Of a stretch of DNA of 64,000 nucleotides, positions 8,447-16,284 are shown one piece after another. The translations under genes and the position numbers were made by a program. Under the pieces are notes generated by a model. It made no database searches. It was not told where the DNA came from and saw nothing but the letters and a program-made list of their open reading frames with translations. Source of the DNA: Streptomyces olindensis (GTDB lineage: Bacteria > Actinomycetota > Actinomycetes > Streptomycetales > Streptomycetaceae); contig JJOH01000019.1 of assembly GCA_000696115.1 (NCBI GenBank), forward strand, positions 372,001-436,000, given 5' to 3'. Each line of letters opens with the position of its first letter. The stretch's first letter is position 1.

Positions 8447-9902
8447 GGTCGTTCCATCCCTTCGGGGCGGTGACGGTGTTCTTCAGGTCGCAGTAGAAGT
8501 CGAAGCTCCAGGTGCCGCCCTCGCGGCCGACCCCGGACTGCCGGGAGCCGCCGAAGGGGGCCCGGAGGTCCCGCACGAAGAAGCAGTTGACCCAGACGGT
8601 CCCCGCCACGAGCCGGGCGGAGACCCGTTCGGCGCGCTCGCGGTCGCCGGTGGCGACGGTGGCGGCCAGGCCGAAGCGGGTGTCGTTGGCGAGCCGGACG
8701 GCCTCGTCCTCGCCGGTGAAGGTCTGGAGGGTCAGGACGGGCCCGAAGACCTCCTCCTGCACGATCTCGGAGTCCTGGGCGACGTCGGTGAGCAGCGTCG
8801 GCGCGTAGAACTGCCCGCCGTCCTCGCGGTGGCCGCCGATGACCGCCCGTGCCCCGGCCGCGACGGCCCTCTGCACGAAGCCGTCGATCTTCTCCAGCTG
8901 GCGGGGGTGGATGGTGGGCCCGATGTCGGTGGACTCGTCGCGGGGGTCGCCCTGCCGCAGGGCCGTGGCCTTCTCGACGAACCGGCGGGTGAACTCCTCG
9001 GCGACCTGTTCCTCGACGAGCAGCCGCGTGCCCGCGAGGCACACCTGCCCGGCGTTGTCGTACTGCTCCACGGCGAGGTCGACGGCCAGGTCGAGATCGG
9101 CGTCGGCGAACACCAGCAGCGGTGACTTGCCGCCGAGTTCGAGGCTCAGGGGCGTGAGGTTCGCGGCGGCCGAGGCGGCGATCCGCCGCGCGGTCGGCAC
9201 CGAGCCGGTGAAGCTGACGCGCCGCACGTCGGGGTGCGAGGTGAGGGCGTCGCCGATCTCGGAGCCGTACCCCTGGACGACGTTGAGGACACCGGCCGGC
9301 AGTCCGGCCTCGGCGGCTATGTCGGCCAGCAGGGAGGCGGTCAGCGGCGACCACTCGGCCGGCTTGAGGACGACGGTGTTCCCGGCGGCGAGGGCCGGGG
9401 CGACCTTCCAGGTGGCCAGCATCAGCGGCGCGTTCCACGGCGTGATCAGCACGCAGGGCCCGGCCGGGTCCCAGCTGACGCGGTTGGTGTGTCCCCGCGT
9501 GTCGAAGTCCTCGTGCTCCAGCGTCAGCAGCCAGTCGGCGAAGAAGCGGAAGTTGTGGGCGACGCGGGGCATGACGCCCCGCCGGTGCGAGCGCAGCAGC
9601 GCCCCGTTGTCGGTGGTCTCGACGATCGCCAGCTCTTCGAGCCGCTTCTCGACGCCGTCGGCGATGGCGTGCAGGATGCGGGCGCGGGCGCCGCGCGAGG
9701 TGGCGGCCCAGGCGGGGAAGGCGTCCCGGGCGGCGGCGACGGCGGCTTCGGCCTCGGCGGGGCCGCCGCGGGCGATCTCGCCCAGGACACTGCCGTCGAT
9801 CGGAGAGTAGTCGGCGAAGGTACCGTCGGAGGCGACCCGCCGCCCGCCGATCCAGTGCCGGGTGTCGACGGAAACACCGGCGACGGTGATTCTTTCAGGC
9901 AT
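8439..9902 (-). CDS. hpaE: aldehyde dehydrogenase, probable 5-carboxymethyl-2-hydroxymuconate semialdehyde dehydrogenase
   Basis: A 487-residue ALDH with the general base in LELGGKSPLLVF, the catalytic Cys in NAGQVCLAGTRLL and the oxyanion Asn in TPWNAPLMLATWK. Adjacency and 8-bp overlap with the extradiol dioxygenase point to oxidation of the ring-cleavage semialdehyde (HpaE role). It differs clearly from the other ALDH at 2904-4394, so the two probably act on different aldehydes. The upstream spacer (9903-9998) has no clear operator, only a weak similarity near 9907-9922, so the gene is probably read from the ferredoxin promoter. Confidence 0.87.
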   Translation of the reverse strand: MPERITVAGVSVDTRHWIGGRRVASDGTFADYSPIDGSVLGEIARGGPAEAEAAVAAARDAFPAWAATSRGARARILHAIADGVEKRLEELAIVETTDNGALLRSHRRGVMPRVAHNFRFFADWLLTLEHEDFDTRGHTNRVSWDPAGPCVLITPWNAPLMLATWKVAPALAAGNTVVLKPAEWSPLTASLLADIAAEAGLPAGVLNVVQGYGSEIGDALTSHPDVRRVSFTGSVPTARRIAASAAANLTPLSLELGGKSPLLVFADADLDLAVDLAVEQYDNAGQVCLAGTRLLVEEQVAEEFTRRFVEKATALRQGDPRDESTDIGPTIHPRQLEKIDGFVQRAVAAGARAVIGGHREDGGQFYAPTLLTDVAQDSEIVQEEVFGPVLTLQTFTGEDEAVRLANDTRFGLAATVATGDRERAERVSARLVAGTVWVNCFFVRDLRAPFGGSRQSGVGREGGTWSFDFYCDLKNTVTAPKGWNDHG

Positions 9903-9998
9903 GAGAAGGGTTCCATTCGAACGAGGGGAATTTCAGCTACCTAGGGGCGCGGGGAACTGCGCGACAAGCCACCACGCACCCGCACCCGACCACTGGCG

Positions 9999-10811
9999 CT
10001 ACGCGGCAGACGCTCCGGACGTACCGGCCTCCAGCAGCCGCCCCCCGTCCCACACCACCCCGACCTGCCGGTAGTACGCGGCGATCGGCTCCCGGATCTC
10101 CAGCCGCGCCAACTCCTCGGTCGGCGCCTCGAACAGCTCCAGCTCCGCGTCGCCCACCCACGGCTGACCGCCCTCGAAGGCAGCCGCCCCGCTCTCGACC
10201 AGCTCGTCGAGGGCCAGCCCCTTGCCCTTCTCGATGGACGGCAGCCACCGGTGGTGCGCCATGGGATGGGCGTTGACGAACCCGCCGCTCTCCGACGGCT
10301 CCCGCAGTGTCACCACGGCCTGCGCGATCCGCCGGTCCGCGGCCGCCAGCGTCGCCCCGAAGCGCGCCCCCGCCTCGATCCGCGGAGCGGGCCCGTAGGG
10401 ATGCGGCCGGGTCTGGTGGATGGAGCCCAGCTTCTTCGGATACCCCTGGTGCAGTCCCCGCGCGATCGCGAAGTCCTTGTCCACCCAGATGTACACGCAC
10501 CGCGAGTACGTCCGCCCCCCGTACCGGCACCGCACGACCGCGAAGGCCTCCTTGTACTGCGCCCGCACGGGATCGAGCAGCTCCTCCCCCGAGGCCGAGC
10601 AGGACTGCCAGTCGGCCCAGATCAGAGCGACCGCGCCCGGATCCTCGTCGGCCAGCTCCAGGGGCTCGGGCAGCAGTTCGCGCACCCGCGCGGGATCCGT
10701 CCGGTACTCGACGGTGAGCAGGTCACCGGAGTACCGCCACGGCGGAGAGGGGATCAGCGACGACGCACCCGTCGCCGTCTTGGGAGGGAAGTAACCACGA
10801 AGACCGGTCAC
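9999..10811 (-). CDS. acetoacetate decarboxylase-family protein
   Basis: A 270-residue protein of the ADC superfamily. The diagnostic double lysine is present in HQGYPKKLGSI, where the first Lys normally forms the Schiff base, and the N-terminal hydrophobic strand and GARFGATL region also fit. In this family the activity ranges from acetoacetate decarboxylation to aldol or dehydratase-like chemistry. It sits between the ferredoxin reductase and the hpaE-like gene in the same operon, so it may act on a beta-keto or pyruvoyl product of the pathway. Its exact role here is unknown. Confidence 0.8.
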   Translation of the reverse strand: MTGLRGYFPPKTATGASSLIPSPPWRYSGDLLTVEYRTDPARVRELLPEPLELADEDPGAVALIWADWQSCSASGEELLDPVRAQYKEAFAVVRCRYGGRTYSRCVYIWVDKDFAIARGLHQGYPKKLGSIHQTRPHPYGPAPRIEAGARFGATLAAADRRIAQAVVTLREPSESGGFVNAHPMAHHRWLPSIEKGKGLALDELVESGAAAFEGGQPWVGDAELELFEAPTEELARLEIREPIAAYYRQVGVVWDGGRLLEAGTSGASAA

Positions 10812-10822
10812 GGAAGGGCTCC

Positions 10823-12019
10823 TTACGGGGTGAGGGCGGGCTGCTTCAGCAGATCGGCGCGGTACCGGGCGGCGGCACGGGCGGCGGGAGGCCCGCCGAG
10901 GGCGACGACACCGACCAGCAGCCCGTCGCGGTGGTAACCGACCAGGACGTCCCCCGAGGGGTCACCGTCGAGGACCCGGACATCGCCGAGCCCCAGCACC
11001 GGCGCGCCGAAGGACTGCAACCGGAAGTCGTGCTGGTCGCTCCAGAACGTGGGCAGCGGCGCGAAGGGCGCCAGGCCGACGTCGCCCCCGACCAGCACCT
11101 TCGCGGCGTGCTTGGCCGAGTCGGCCGGCAGGGACCAGTGCTCGACCCGCCGCGGCACCCCGTCGTAGCGGGCGTTGGGGAAGCGGGCGACGTCCCCGAC
11201 CGCGACGACCTCCGGCCGGCCGCCGACCCGCAGGTGCTCGTCGGTGAGCACCCCGTCGCCCAGATCGAGCCCGTTGCCGTCGAGCCACTCGGTGTTGGCG
11301 ACCGAGCCCACGGACTCCACCACCACGTCGGCGGGCAGCACGGACCCGTCGCTCAGCACGACACCGGTGACCCGGTCGTCCCCCTCGAACCCGGCGACAC
11401 CAGCGCCCAGCATGAAGCGCACTCCGCGCTGCTGGTGCCGCGCGAGCAGCGTCCGGGCGAGCAGCTCGCCGAGGGGCCCGACCATGGGCAGGGGCAGCGG
11501 ATCCACCACGGTCACCTCGGCCGCACCGAGCCCGACCGCGGTCGCGGCGACCTCGCAGCCGATGAACCCGGCGCCGACCACGACGACCCGAACACCGGTC
11601 CGGGTCAGGCCGGCCCGCAGGGCCCGGGCGTCGTCGATCGTGCGGACCGTGTATCGGCCGGCGACCGGCCCGGGGCAGCGCAGCCGGCGGGGCCGCATCC
11701 CGGTGGCGACGACCAGTGAGTCGTAGGAGAGGACCGAGCCGTCGTCGAGTGCGACGGTCCGCTCGGCGAGGCGAGCCGCGGCGACCCTGGTGCCCAGCCG
11801 CCATTCCACGTCGGCCGCGGACGGCTTCGGTGTGAAGGCGAGGGAGGCGAAGGACGCCTTGCCCGCGAGGACCTCCTTGGACAGCGGGGGCCGGTTGTAC
11901 GGCGGGTGCGGCTCGTCGCCGATCACCGTGATGCGGCCGGCCCAGCCCGCGGCGCGCAGCTGCTCGGCGGCGCGCAGTCCGCCGAGGGAGGCGCCGGCGA
12001 CGACGATGCGCCCGGTCAT
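10823..12019 (-). CDS. FAD-dependent NAD(P)H:ferredoxin reductase for the P450
   Basis: A 398-residue pyridine nucleotide-disulfide oxidoreductase fold. The FAD site is the N-terminal VVAGASLGGLRAAEQLR, the NAD(P)H site VVVGAGFIGCEVA lies mid-protein, and a second FAD motif falls near VVAVGDVARFPN. Length and motifs match putidaredoxin/rhodocoxin reductases. Its ATG follows the ferredoxin stop by a single base. It would pass electrons from NAD(P)H to the [3Fe-4S] ferredoxin and then to the P450 encoded divergently. Confidence 0.9.
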   Translation of the reverse strand: MTGRIVVAGASLGGLRAAEQLRAAGWAGRITVIGDEPHPPYNRPPLSKEVLAGKASFASLAFTPKPSAADVEWRLGTRVAAARLAERTVALDDGSVLSYDSLVVATGMRPRRLRCPGPVAGRYTVRTIDDARALRAGLTRTGVRVVVVGAGFIGCEVAATAVGLGAAEVTVVDPLPLPMVGPLGELLARTLLARHQQRGVRFMLGAGVAGFEGDDRVTGVVLSDGSVLPADVVVESVGSVANTEWLDGNGLDLGDGVLTDEHLRVGGRPEVVAVGDVARFPNARYDGVPRRVEHWSLPADSAKHAAKVLVGGDVGLAPFAPLPTFWSDQHDFRLQSFGAPVLGLGDVRVLDGDPSGDVLVGYHRDGLLVGVVALGGPPAARAAARYRADLLKQPALTP

Positions 12020-12020
12020 G

Positions 12021-12209
12021 TCAGTCCTCGATCCGGATGGCCTGGAGCGGGCAGACGTCCGCGGCCTCCTCGACCTCGTCGCGCAGGGCGTCGTCCGGGT
12101 CGGGGACGTAGGCCAGGCGGCCGTCGTCGTCCAGCCGGAAGACGTCGGGGGCGGCGAAGACGCACTGGCCGTGGTCCTGGCACTTGTTCATGTCGACGAC
12201 GACCTTCAT
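12021..12209 (-). CDS. [3Fe-4S] ferredoxin, P450 redox partner
   Basis: A 62-residue ferredoxin. The cluster ligands are Cys10, Cys16 and Cys53 (followed by Pro54); the position of the missing second Cys of a [4Fe-4S] motif is His13 in CQDHGQC. This C-x2-H-x2-C...CP pattern is characteristic of small ferredoxins serving actinobacterial P450s. It leads the operon that continues through the reductase to the TetR gene, and it is divergent from the glutamine-synthetase-like and P450 genes. Confidence 0.92.
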   Translation of the reverse strand: MKVVVDMNKCQDHGQCVFAAPDVFRLDDDGRLAYVPDPDDALRDEVEEAADVCPLQAIRIED

Positions 12210-12252
12210 GGCCGGTCCTCCTGGAGGTGAGGGCGTCGAGGGGAAGGGAGAA

Positions 12253-12280
12253 GGGGCCCGGCGGGAAGGGGCCGGGCCCC
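12253..12280 (-). promoter_or_regulatory. strong hairpin in the ferredoxin operon leader
   Basis: GGGGCCCGGC and GCCGGGCCCC form a perfect 10-bp stem around an 8-base loop. It lies between the operator-bearing promoter (12315-12358) and the ferredoxin start (12209), hence in the 5' leader of the transcript. It has no U-run on the minus strand. It may stabilise the messenger or act as an attenuator; function is not shown by sequence. Confidence 0.6.
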
Positions 12281-12314
12281 GGCCAACGGGGTGCGGTGAT
12301 CCGCGCCCCGAACT

Positions 12315-12330
12315 CGTTTGGCTTCAAACA
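12315..12330. promoter_or_regulatory. operator palindrome of the ferredoxin operon
   Basis: CGTTTG-GCTT-CAAACA, an 11/12-arm match to the shared palindrome. On the minus strand it begins where the -10 hexamer ends, so it covers the expected transcription start, a classical repressor position. Confidence 0.72.
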
Positions 12331-12358
12331 AGGTAGGCAGGGGCAGGGGGCTGGTCAA
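12330..12358 (-). promoter_or_regulatory. sigma-70-type promoter of the ferredoxin operon
   Basis: On the minus strand, -35 TTGACC (12353-12358), a 17-bp spacer and -10 TACCTT (12330-12335). This is a close match to Streptomyces housekeeping promoters. The operator overlaps its downstream edge. Confidence 0.65.
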
Positions 12359-12395
12359 TAGCTATCCGGATGGATAAATTCTTGCCCCCGCCCTC

Positions 12396-12424
12396 TTGCG
12401 GACCCCCTTCCTCGCCCCTACCGT
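12396..12424 (+). promoter_or_regulatory. promoter of the glutamine-synthetase-like / P450 operon
   Basis: -35 TTGCGG (12396-12401), 17-bp spacer, -10 TACCGT (12419-12424). The operator at 12422-12437 overlaps the -10 and the predicted start site. Confidence 0.6.
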
Positions 12425-12437
12425 TTGGCATCAAACG
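12422..12437. promoter_or_regulatory. perfect operator palindrome upstream of the ligase/P450 operon
   Basis: CGTTTG-GCAT-CAAACG is a perfect 6-4-6 palindrome and the best copy in the locus. It lies about 110 bp upstream of the glutamine-synthetase-like start and overlaps that promoter's -10. Confidence 0.75.
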
Positions 12438-12547
12438 AGAACCGGGCGGTCCTGGCTCCGCCGCGCCCCGGCCGCTCACTCCCACGCCACCCGCCTCCCC
12501 GGCCCCGTGTCCCGGAGGTGTCCCGACGTCCGCCCGAGGAGACAACG

Positions 12548-13897
12548 GTGAGCGCTCACGACCTTGAAGAAGTCCGCCGCCACATGGACCGGCTGGCCGC
12601 CGACGGCATCGACGTGGTCCGGGTGACCTATCCCGATCTGATCGGCACCGACCGGGCGCGTGACGTGCTGCTGGAGGAACTGCCCCGGGCGTGCGAGCAC
12701 GGGCTGGCGTTCTGCCGGGCCGTCTACCACACCAGCCCGCAGGGCGATGTGGTCCCGGTCAGCGGCGGGCTCGACGCGGGGCTGCCGGACATCTGCGTCC
12801 GGCCCGACCTCGACACGCTGGTACCGCTGCCCTGGGAGCCGGGGGTGGCCGCCTGCCTGGGCGAGGTCGTCGACCCGGCCACCGGCGCGCCCGCCCCCGA
12901 GTCGCCCCGCGACCTGCTGCGCGCGGTCCTCGCCCGGTGCGCCGAGCACGGACTGCGGCCGGTGGTCGGGCCGGAGCTGGAGTACTTCCTGTGCGACCCG
13001 GACCCGTCGGGCGGCTGGCGGCGCTACGCACCCGACCCCGGGGTCGTCTACACCGCCGGGCTGCGCGCCGACCCGGACAACCACCTGCTGCGCACCCTGC
13101 GCCACGTGCGGGACCTGAAGGTCGGCGCCATCAGCGGCAACCACGAGTTCGACGGCGGCCAGATCGAGATCAACCTGGCGCACTCGGACGCCGTGTCGGC
13201 CGCCGACCGGTCCTTCCGCTTCAAGGCCGCGATCAAGGAACTGGCGCGGAAGGAGGGCCGGCTGGCCACCTTCATGGCCAAGCCCTTCAACGACGCGGGC
13301 GGCTCCGGCTTCCACCTCCACCTGTCCTGCGACGACGAGGAGGGCCGCAACGCCTTCGACGACCCGTCGGGCGCGTACGGGCTGTCCGCGACCGCCCGGC
13401 ACGCCGTCGCCGGTGTCCTCGCGCACGCACCCGCCCTGGCCGCGCTGCTCAACCCCACGGTCAACTCCTACAAACGCTTCGGCCCGGACACGCTCGCGCC
13501 CTGGCTGATCGACTGGGGCCTGGACAACCGCAGCGCCATGGTGCGCATCCCGCCCGAGCGGGGCTCCGGCGCCCGGCTCGAACTGCGCCTGGGCGACGCG
13601 AGCGCCAACCCCTACCTGGCGATCGCCGCCACGACGGCCGCCGCCCTGCTGGGTGTCCTGGCCGGCGAGGAGCCGCCCGCCCCGCTGGAGGGCTACGGCT
13701 ACGACACCGCCCGCTCGGCCGTCCTGCCGCAGACCCTGTCCGCCGCGCTGGACGCGCTGGAGGCGGACACCGCCCTGACCGACCTGCTCGGCAAGGGCTT
13801 CACCACGTCCTTCCTGTCCTACAAGCGCGACGAGGTCGAACGCTTCCACCGGCACGTCACGGACTGGGAGTTCACCGAGTACGCCTACCACCTGTGA
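12548..13897 (+). CDS. glutamine synthetase-like gamma-glutamyl-amine ligase
   Basis: A 449-residue member of the glutamine synthetase catalytic family, shorter and more divergent than GlnA. Conserved elements are GPELEYFL (metal Glu), NHEFDGGQIEINLAHSDA, FMAKPFNDAGGSGFHLHLS (metal His and ATP loop), NPTVNSYKRFG and NRSAMVRIP. Relatives of this branch (PuuA, GlnA3/GlnA4, IpuC) ligate glutamate to amines rather than ammonia. I use GTG 12548 because GAGGAGA lies 7 bases upstream. It is followed after 29 bp by the P450. A ligase + P450 + ferredoxin + reductase grouping resembles mycobacterial secondary-amine (morpholine/piperidine) loci. Confidence 0.85.
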   Translation: MSAHDLEEVRRHMDRLAADGIDVVRVTYPDLIGTDRARDVLLEELPRACEHGLAFCRAVYHTSPQGDVVPVSGGLDAGLPDICVRPDLDTLVPLPWEPGVAACLGEVVDPATGAPAPESPRDLLRAVLARCAEHGLRPVVGPELEYFLCDPDPSGGWRRYAPDPGVVYTAGLRADPDNHLLRTLRHVRDLKVGAISGNHEFDGGQIEINLAHSDAVSAADRSFRFKAAIKELARKEGRLATFMAKPFNDAGGSGFHLHLSCDDEEGRNAFDDPSGAYGLSATARHAVAGVLAHAPALAALLNPTVNSYKRFGPDTLAPWLIDWGLDNRSAMVRIPPERGSGARLELRLGDASANPYLAIAATTAAALLGVLAGEEPPAPLEGYGYDTARSAVLPQTLSAALDALEADTALTDLLGKGFTTSFLSYKRDEVERFHRHVTDWEFTEYAYHL

Positions 13898-13926
13898 CGC
13901 CCCCTGTGACGCCGAGGAGCACGCCG

Positions 13927-15213
13927 ATGACGACTGATACCCTGCCCGACGCCGTGCGCGAGCCGCTGCCCCTGGCCGACGTGGACCTGACCGACCTGGA
14001 CCGCTTCACCGACGGTGTCACCCCCTGGCGGATGTTCCACACCCTGCGCCACGCGGACCCGGTGCACTGGCAGCCCGAGGAGGCGCCCAACTCCGGGTTC
14101 TGGGCGGTGACCCGGCACCAGGACATCGTCCGGGTGGACCGCGACGCCGAGACCTTCACGTCGACGAGGTTCGTCAACCTGGAGGAGGTCGACGACGACC
14201 AGATCAAGAAACGCGCCTCGATCCTGGAACTGGACGGGGTCCGGCACCGCGCGCTGCGCAGCCTGATCCAGCGGCAGTTCGGCGCGAGCGTGATCAGCGG
14301 CTACACGGACTTCCTGCGCGGCCTGACCGCGAGGACCCTGGACGCCGCCCTCGCCAAGGGCCGCTTCGACTTCGTCGAGGACGTCTCGGCGGACTTCCCC
14401 ATCAACGTCCTCGCCCGGCTGCTGGACGTGCCGCCGGAGGACAACCGGAAGCTCATCGACTGGGGCAACCGGATCATCGGGCACACCGACCCCGACTACG
14501 CGGACGTCCTGCTGCACAGCGAGGAGAGCGAGCGGTACCGCGATCTGCCGTTCCGCTCCCCCGCCTCGCTGGAGGTCTTCGAGTACGGCCGCGAACTGGC
14601 CCGGCAGCGGCGCGGCGGCGACGGCACGGACCTGATCTCCCGTCTCGTCAACACGACGCCCCGCGACGGGGTGCCGCTCTCCCCGCAGGACTTCGACAAC
14701 TACTTCCTGCTGCTCGTCGTCGCCGGCAACGAGACCACCCGGCACACCATCTCCCACTCCATGCTGGCCCTCATCCAGCACCCCGAGCAGCTCGCCCGCC
14801 TCCAGGAGGACCCCTCCCTGATCCCGGTCGCCGTCGAGGAGTTCCTGCGCTGGGCGTCCCCCGTCTACCACTTCCGCCGCACCGCCACGCGCGACGTCGA
14901 GCTGGGCGGCAAGCAGGTCAGGGAGGGCGACAAGGTGGTGATGTGGTTCGCCTCCGGCAACCGCGACGAGGACGTCTTCGGCAACCCCTACGGCTTCGAC
15001 GTCACCCGCCGGGACAACGACCACATCACCTTCGGCAAGGGCAGCCCCCACCTGTGCCTGGGCAACCTCCTGGCCCGCACGGAGATCCGCATCATGTTCG
15101 AGGAGCTGATCCCGCGCCTGGCGGACATCCGCCTGGCCGGTGAGGTCCCGCGCGTGCGCTCCAACTTCGTCAACGGGATCAAGAAGCTGCCGGTGGAGGT
15201 CACGCTCGCCTGA
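13927..15213 (+). CDS. cytochrome P450
   Basis: A 428-residue bacterial P450. The oxygen-activation helix has A266-G-N-E-T-T271, the ExxR pair is around EEFLRW, and the heme Cys is Cys377 in FGKGSPHLCLG. That loop has one residue more than the FGxGxHxCxG pattern, as in the CYP124/125/142-type group. ATG 13927 is preceded by GAGGAGC. It is co-transcribed with the gamma-glutamyl ligase and divergent from its ferredoxin and reductase. Plausible roles are C-N hydroxylation of a (glutamylated) amine or oxidation of its side chain; this is inferred from neighbours. Confidence 0.93.
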   Translation: MTTDTLPDAVREPLPLADVDLTDLDRFTDGVTPWRMFHTLRHADPVHWQPEEAPNSGFWAVTRHQDIVRVDRDAETFTSTRFVNLEEVDDDQIKKRASILELDGVRHRALRSLIQRQFGASVISGYTDFLRGLTARTLDAALAKGRFDFVEDVSADFPINVLARLLDVPPEDNRKLIDWGNRIIGHTDPDYADVLLHSEESERYRDLPFRSPASLEVFEYGRELARQRRGGDGTDLISRLVNTTPRDGVPLSPQDFDNYFLLLVVAGNETTRHTISHSMLALIQHPEQLARLQEDPSLIPVAVEEFLRWASPVYHFRRTATRDVELGGKQVREGDKVVMWFASGNRDEDVFGNPYGFDVTRRDNDHITFGKGSPHLCLGNLLARTEIRIMFEELIPRLADIRLAGEVPRVRSNFVNGIKKLPVEVTLA

Positions 15214-15231
15214 GTTCCACCCGGCCGCGCC

Positions 15232-15390
15232 TTGCTGCCGAGCGGGCCCCCACTGCCGCCGAACGTCTGGCCGAGCAACGCCGACAAGGTCTTCCGCTAT
15301 CCGCGCAAGCAAGCGGAAGGCCGCCGACAGGCGCAGGATTACGCGCGCTCCACCGGAATCCCCGAGCCGCAGCTGGACTGGCAGGACTGA
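15232..15390 (+). other. short open frame, possible gene remnant
   Basis: Directly after the P450 stop the same frame stays open for 58 codons to TGA 15388. Its last part (VWPSNADKVFRYPRKQAEGR and onward to a QLDWQD end) reads like a genuine C-terminus rather than the Arg-rich noise of shadow frames. There is no convincing ribosome site or start; TTG 15232 is the only candidate. It may be the 3' remnant of a lost gene. I do not recognise it. Confidence 0.3.
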
Positions 15391-15459
15391 CCCGTCGGGC
15401 TCCGCGTCACGAGCGGGGCCCGAGTGCTGCTACGGCCGCCGCTGCCGGTGGGAGAGAAG

Positions 15460-15492
15460 GCGCGAGCGGCAGGGGGCGCCTGCCGCTCGCGC
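15460..15492. terminator. bidirectional terminator hairpin between P450 and ECF sigma genes
   Basis: A perfect 13-bp stem, GCGCGAGCGGCAG pairing with CTGCCGCTCGCGC around a 7-base loop, ends five bases before the stop codon of the convergent sigma-factor gene (15497). Streptomyces terminators often lack a T-run. It can serve both converging units. Confidence 0.7.
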
Positions 15493-15496
15493 GGCG

Positions 15497-16120
15497 TCAG
15501 GCCGCGGCCGGCGGGGATGACACCGGTGTCCGGGCCTCCTCCGCCTCGGCCAGCAGGGTCATGAGCGTGGCCCGGGCGCGGGCCACGCGGGAGCGCACCG
15601 TGCCGACCGGGCAGTCGCTCAGCTCGGCGGCCTCCGCGTACGGCAGTCCGAGCAGTTGCGTGAGGACGAACGCCTCGCGCCGCTCCTCCGGCAGCCCGGC
15701 CAGCAGTTCCCGCAGCGCCACGCCGTCGTCGAAGCCGGGCAGGCCGCACGGCTGGGCGTGCTCGACCGCCCGTTCCCAGTCCGGCAGGTCGGCGGGGCGG
15801 GGGCGTACGGCGCTGCGGCGGATGTTGTCGGCCACCGCACGCCGGGCGATGGCGAGCAGCCAGGCGCGGGCCGAGGAGCGGCCCTCGAACCGGTGCAGGC
15901 CGGCCAGCGCCCGCAGGAAGGTGTCCTGCGCGAGATCGTCCACGGCCTGCGGATCGGCGCACAGGTGGGCGACGTAGCGGATGACGTCGCGGTGCAGGGC
16001 GCGCACGAACCGGTCGACGGCCACGGCGTCACCGCCCCGGGCGGCCAGCGCCCAGGCGGTCGCGGACTCGTCGGCCGTGGCCGGTCTCGCGGTGACGAGG
16101 GGCGGGGCAGGAGTGATCAC
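15497..16120 (-). CDS. ECF-type RNA polymerase sigma factor
   Basis: A 207-residue group IV sigma factor. Region 2 is seen in VDDLAQDTFLRALAGLHRFE and ARAWLLAIARRAVADNIRR; region 4 is LAGLPEERREAFVLTQLLGL followed by the HTH PYAEAAELSDCPVGTVRSRV. GTG 16120 is preceded by AGGACATCAG. No anti-sigma factor is recognisable beside it. The nearest co-directional gene is a Met/His-rich membrane protein 260 bp upstream, which might be its partner, but nothing in the sequence proves this. Confidence 0.9.
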   Translation of the reverse strand: MITPAPPLVTARPATADESATAWALAARGGDAVAVDRFVRALHRDVIRYVAHLCADPQAVDDLAQDTFLRALAGLHRFEGRSSARAWLLAIARRAVADNIRRSAVRPRPADLPDWERAVEHAQPCGLPGFDDGVALRELLAGLPEERREAFVLTQLLGLPYAEAAELSDCPVGTVRSRVARARATLMTLLAEAEEARTPVSSPPAAA

Positions 16121-16284
16121 CTGATGTCCTTCTCGGGGGTCCGGGACCACGGGCGCGCGGGCGGGCACGCCGGCACCCTGGGGGTCCGGCGTGCGCGTCC
16201 GGCGTGTGGTCCGGTGAGCGGGGATGCGGTCGTCCCCGTACGGCCTGCGCGGGCCGGGCACGGCCCTGGCTGCCGCGGGCAGCG

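Noticed and set aside
9907..9922. CGTTCG-AATG-GAACCC on the minus strand upstream of the hpaE-like gene as a further operator
   Set aside because: Only 8 of 12 arm positions match and the second arm is poor; readthrough from the ferredoxin promoter explains expression.
573..15213. Locus as a plain putrescine (Puu) pathway
   Set aside because: PuuB is absent, and a P450 system and ring-cleavage genes are under the same operator.
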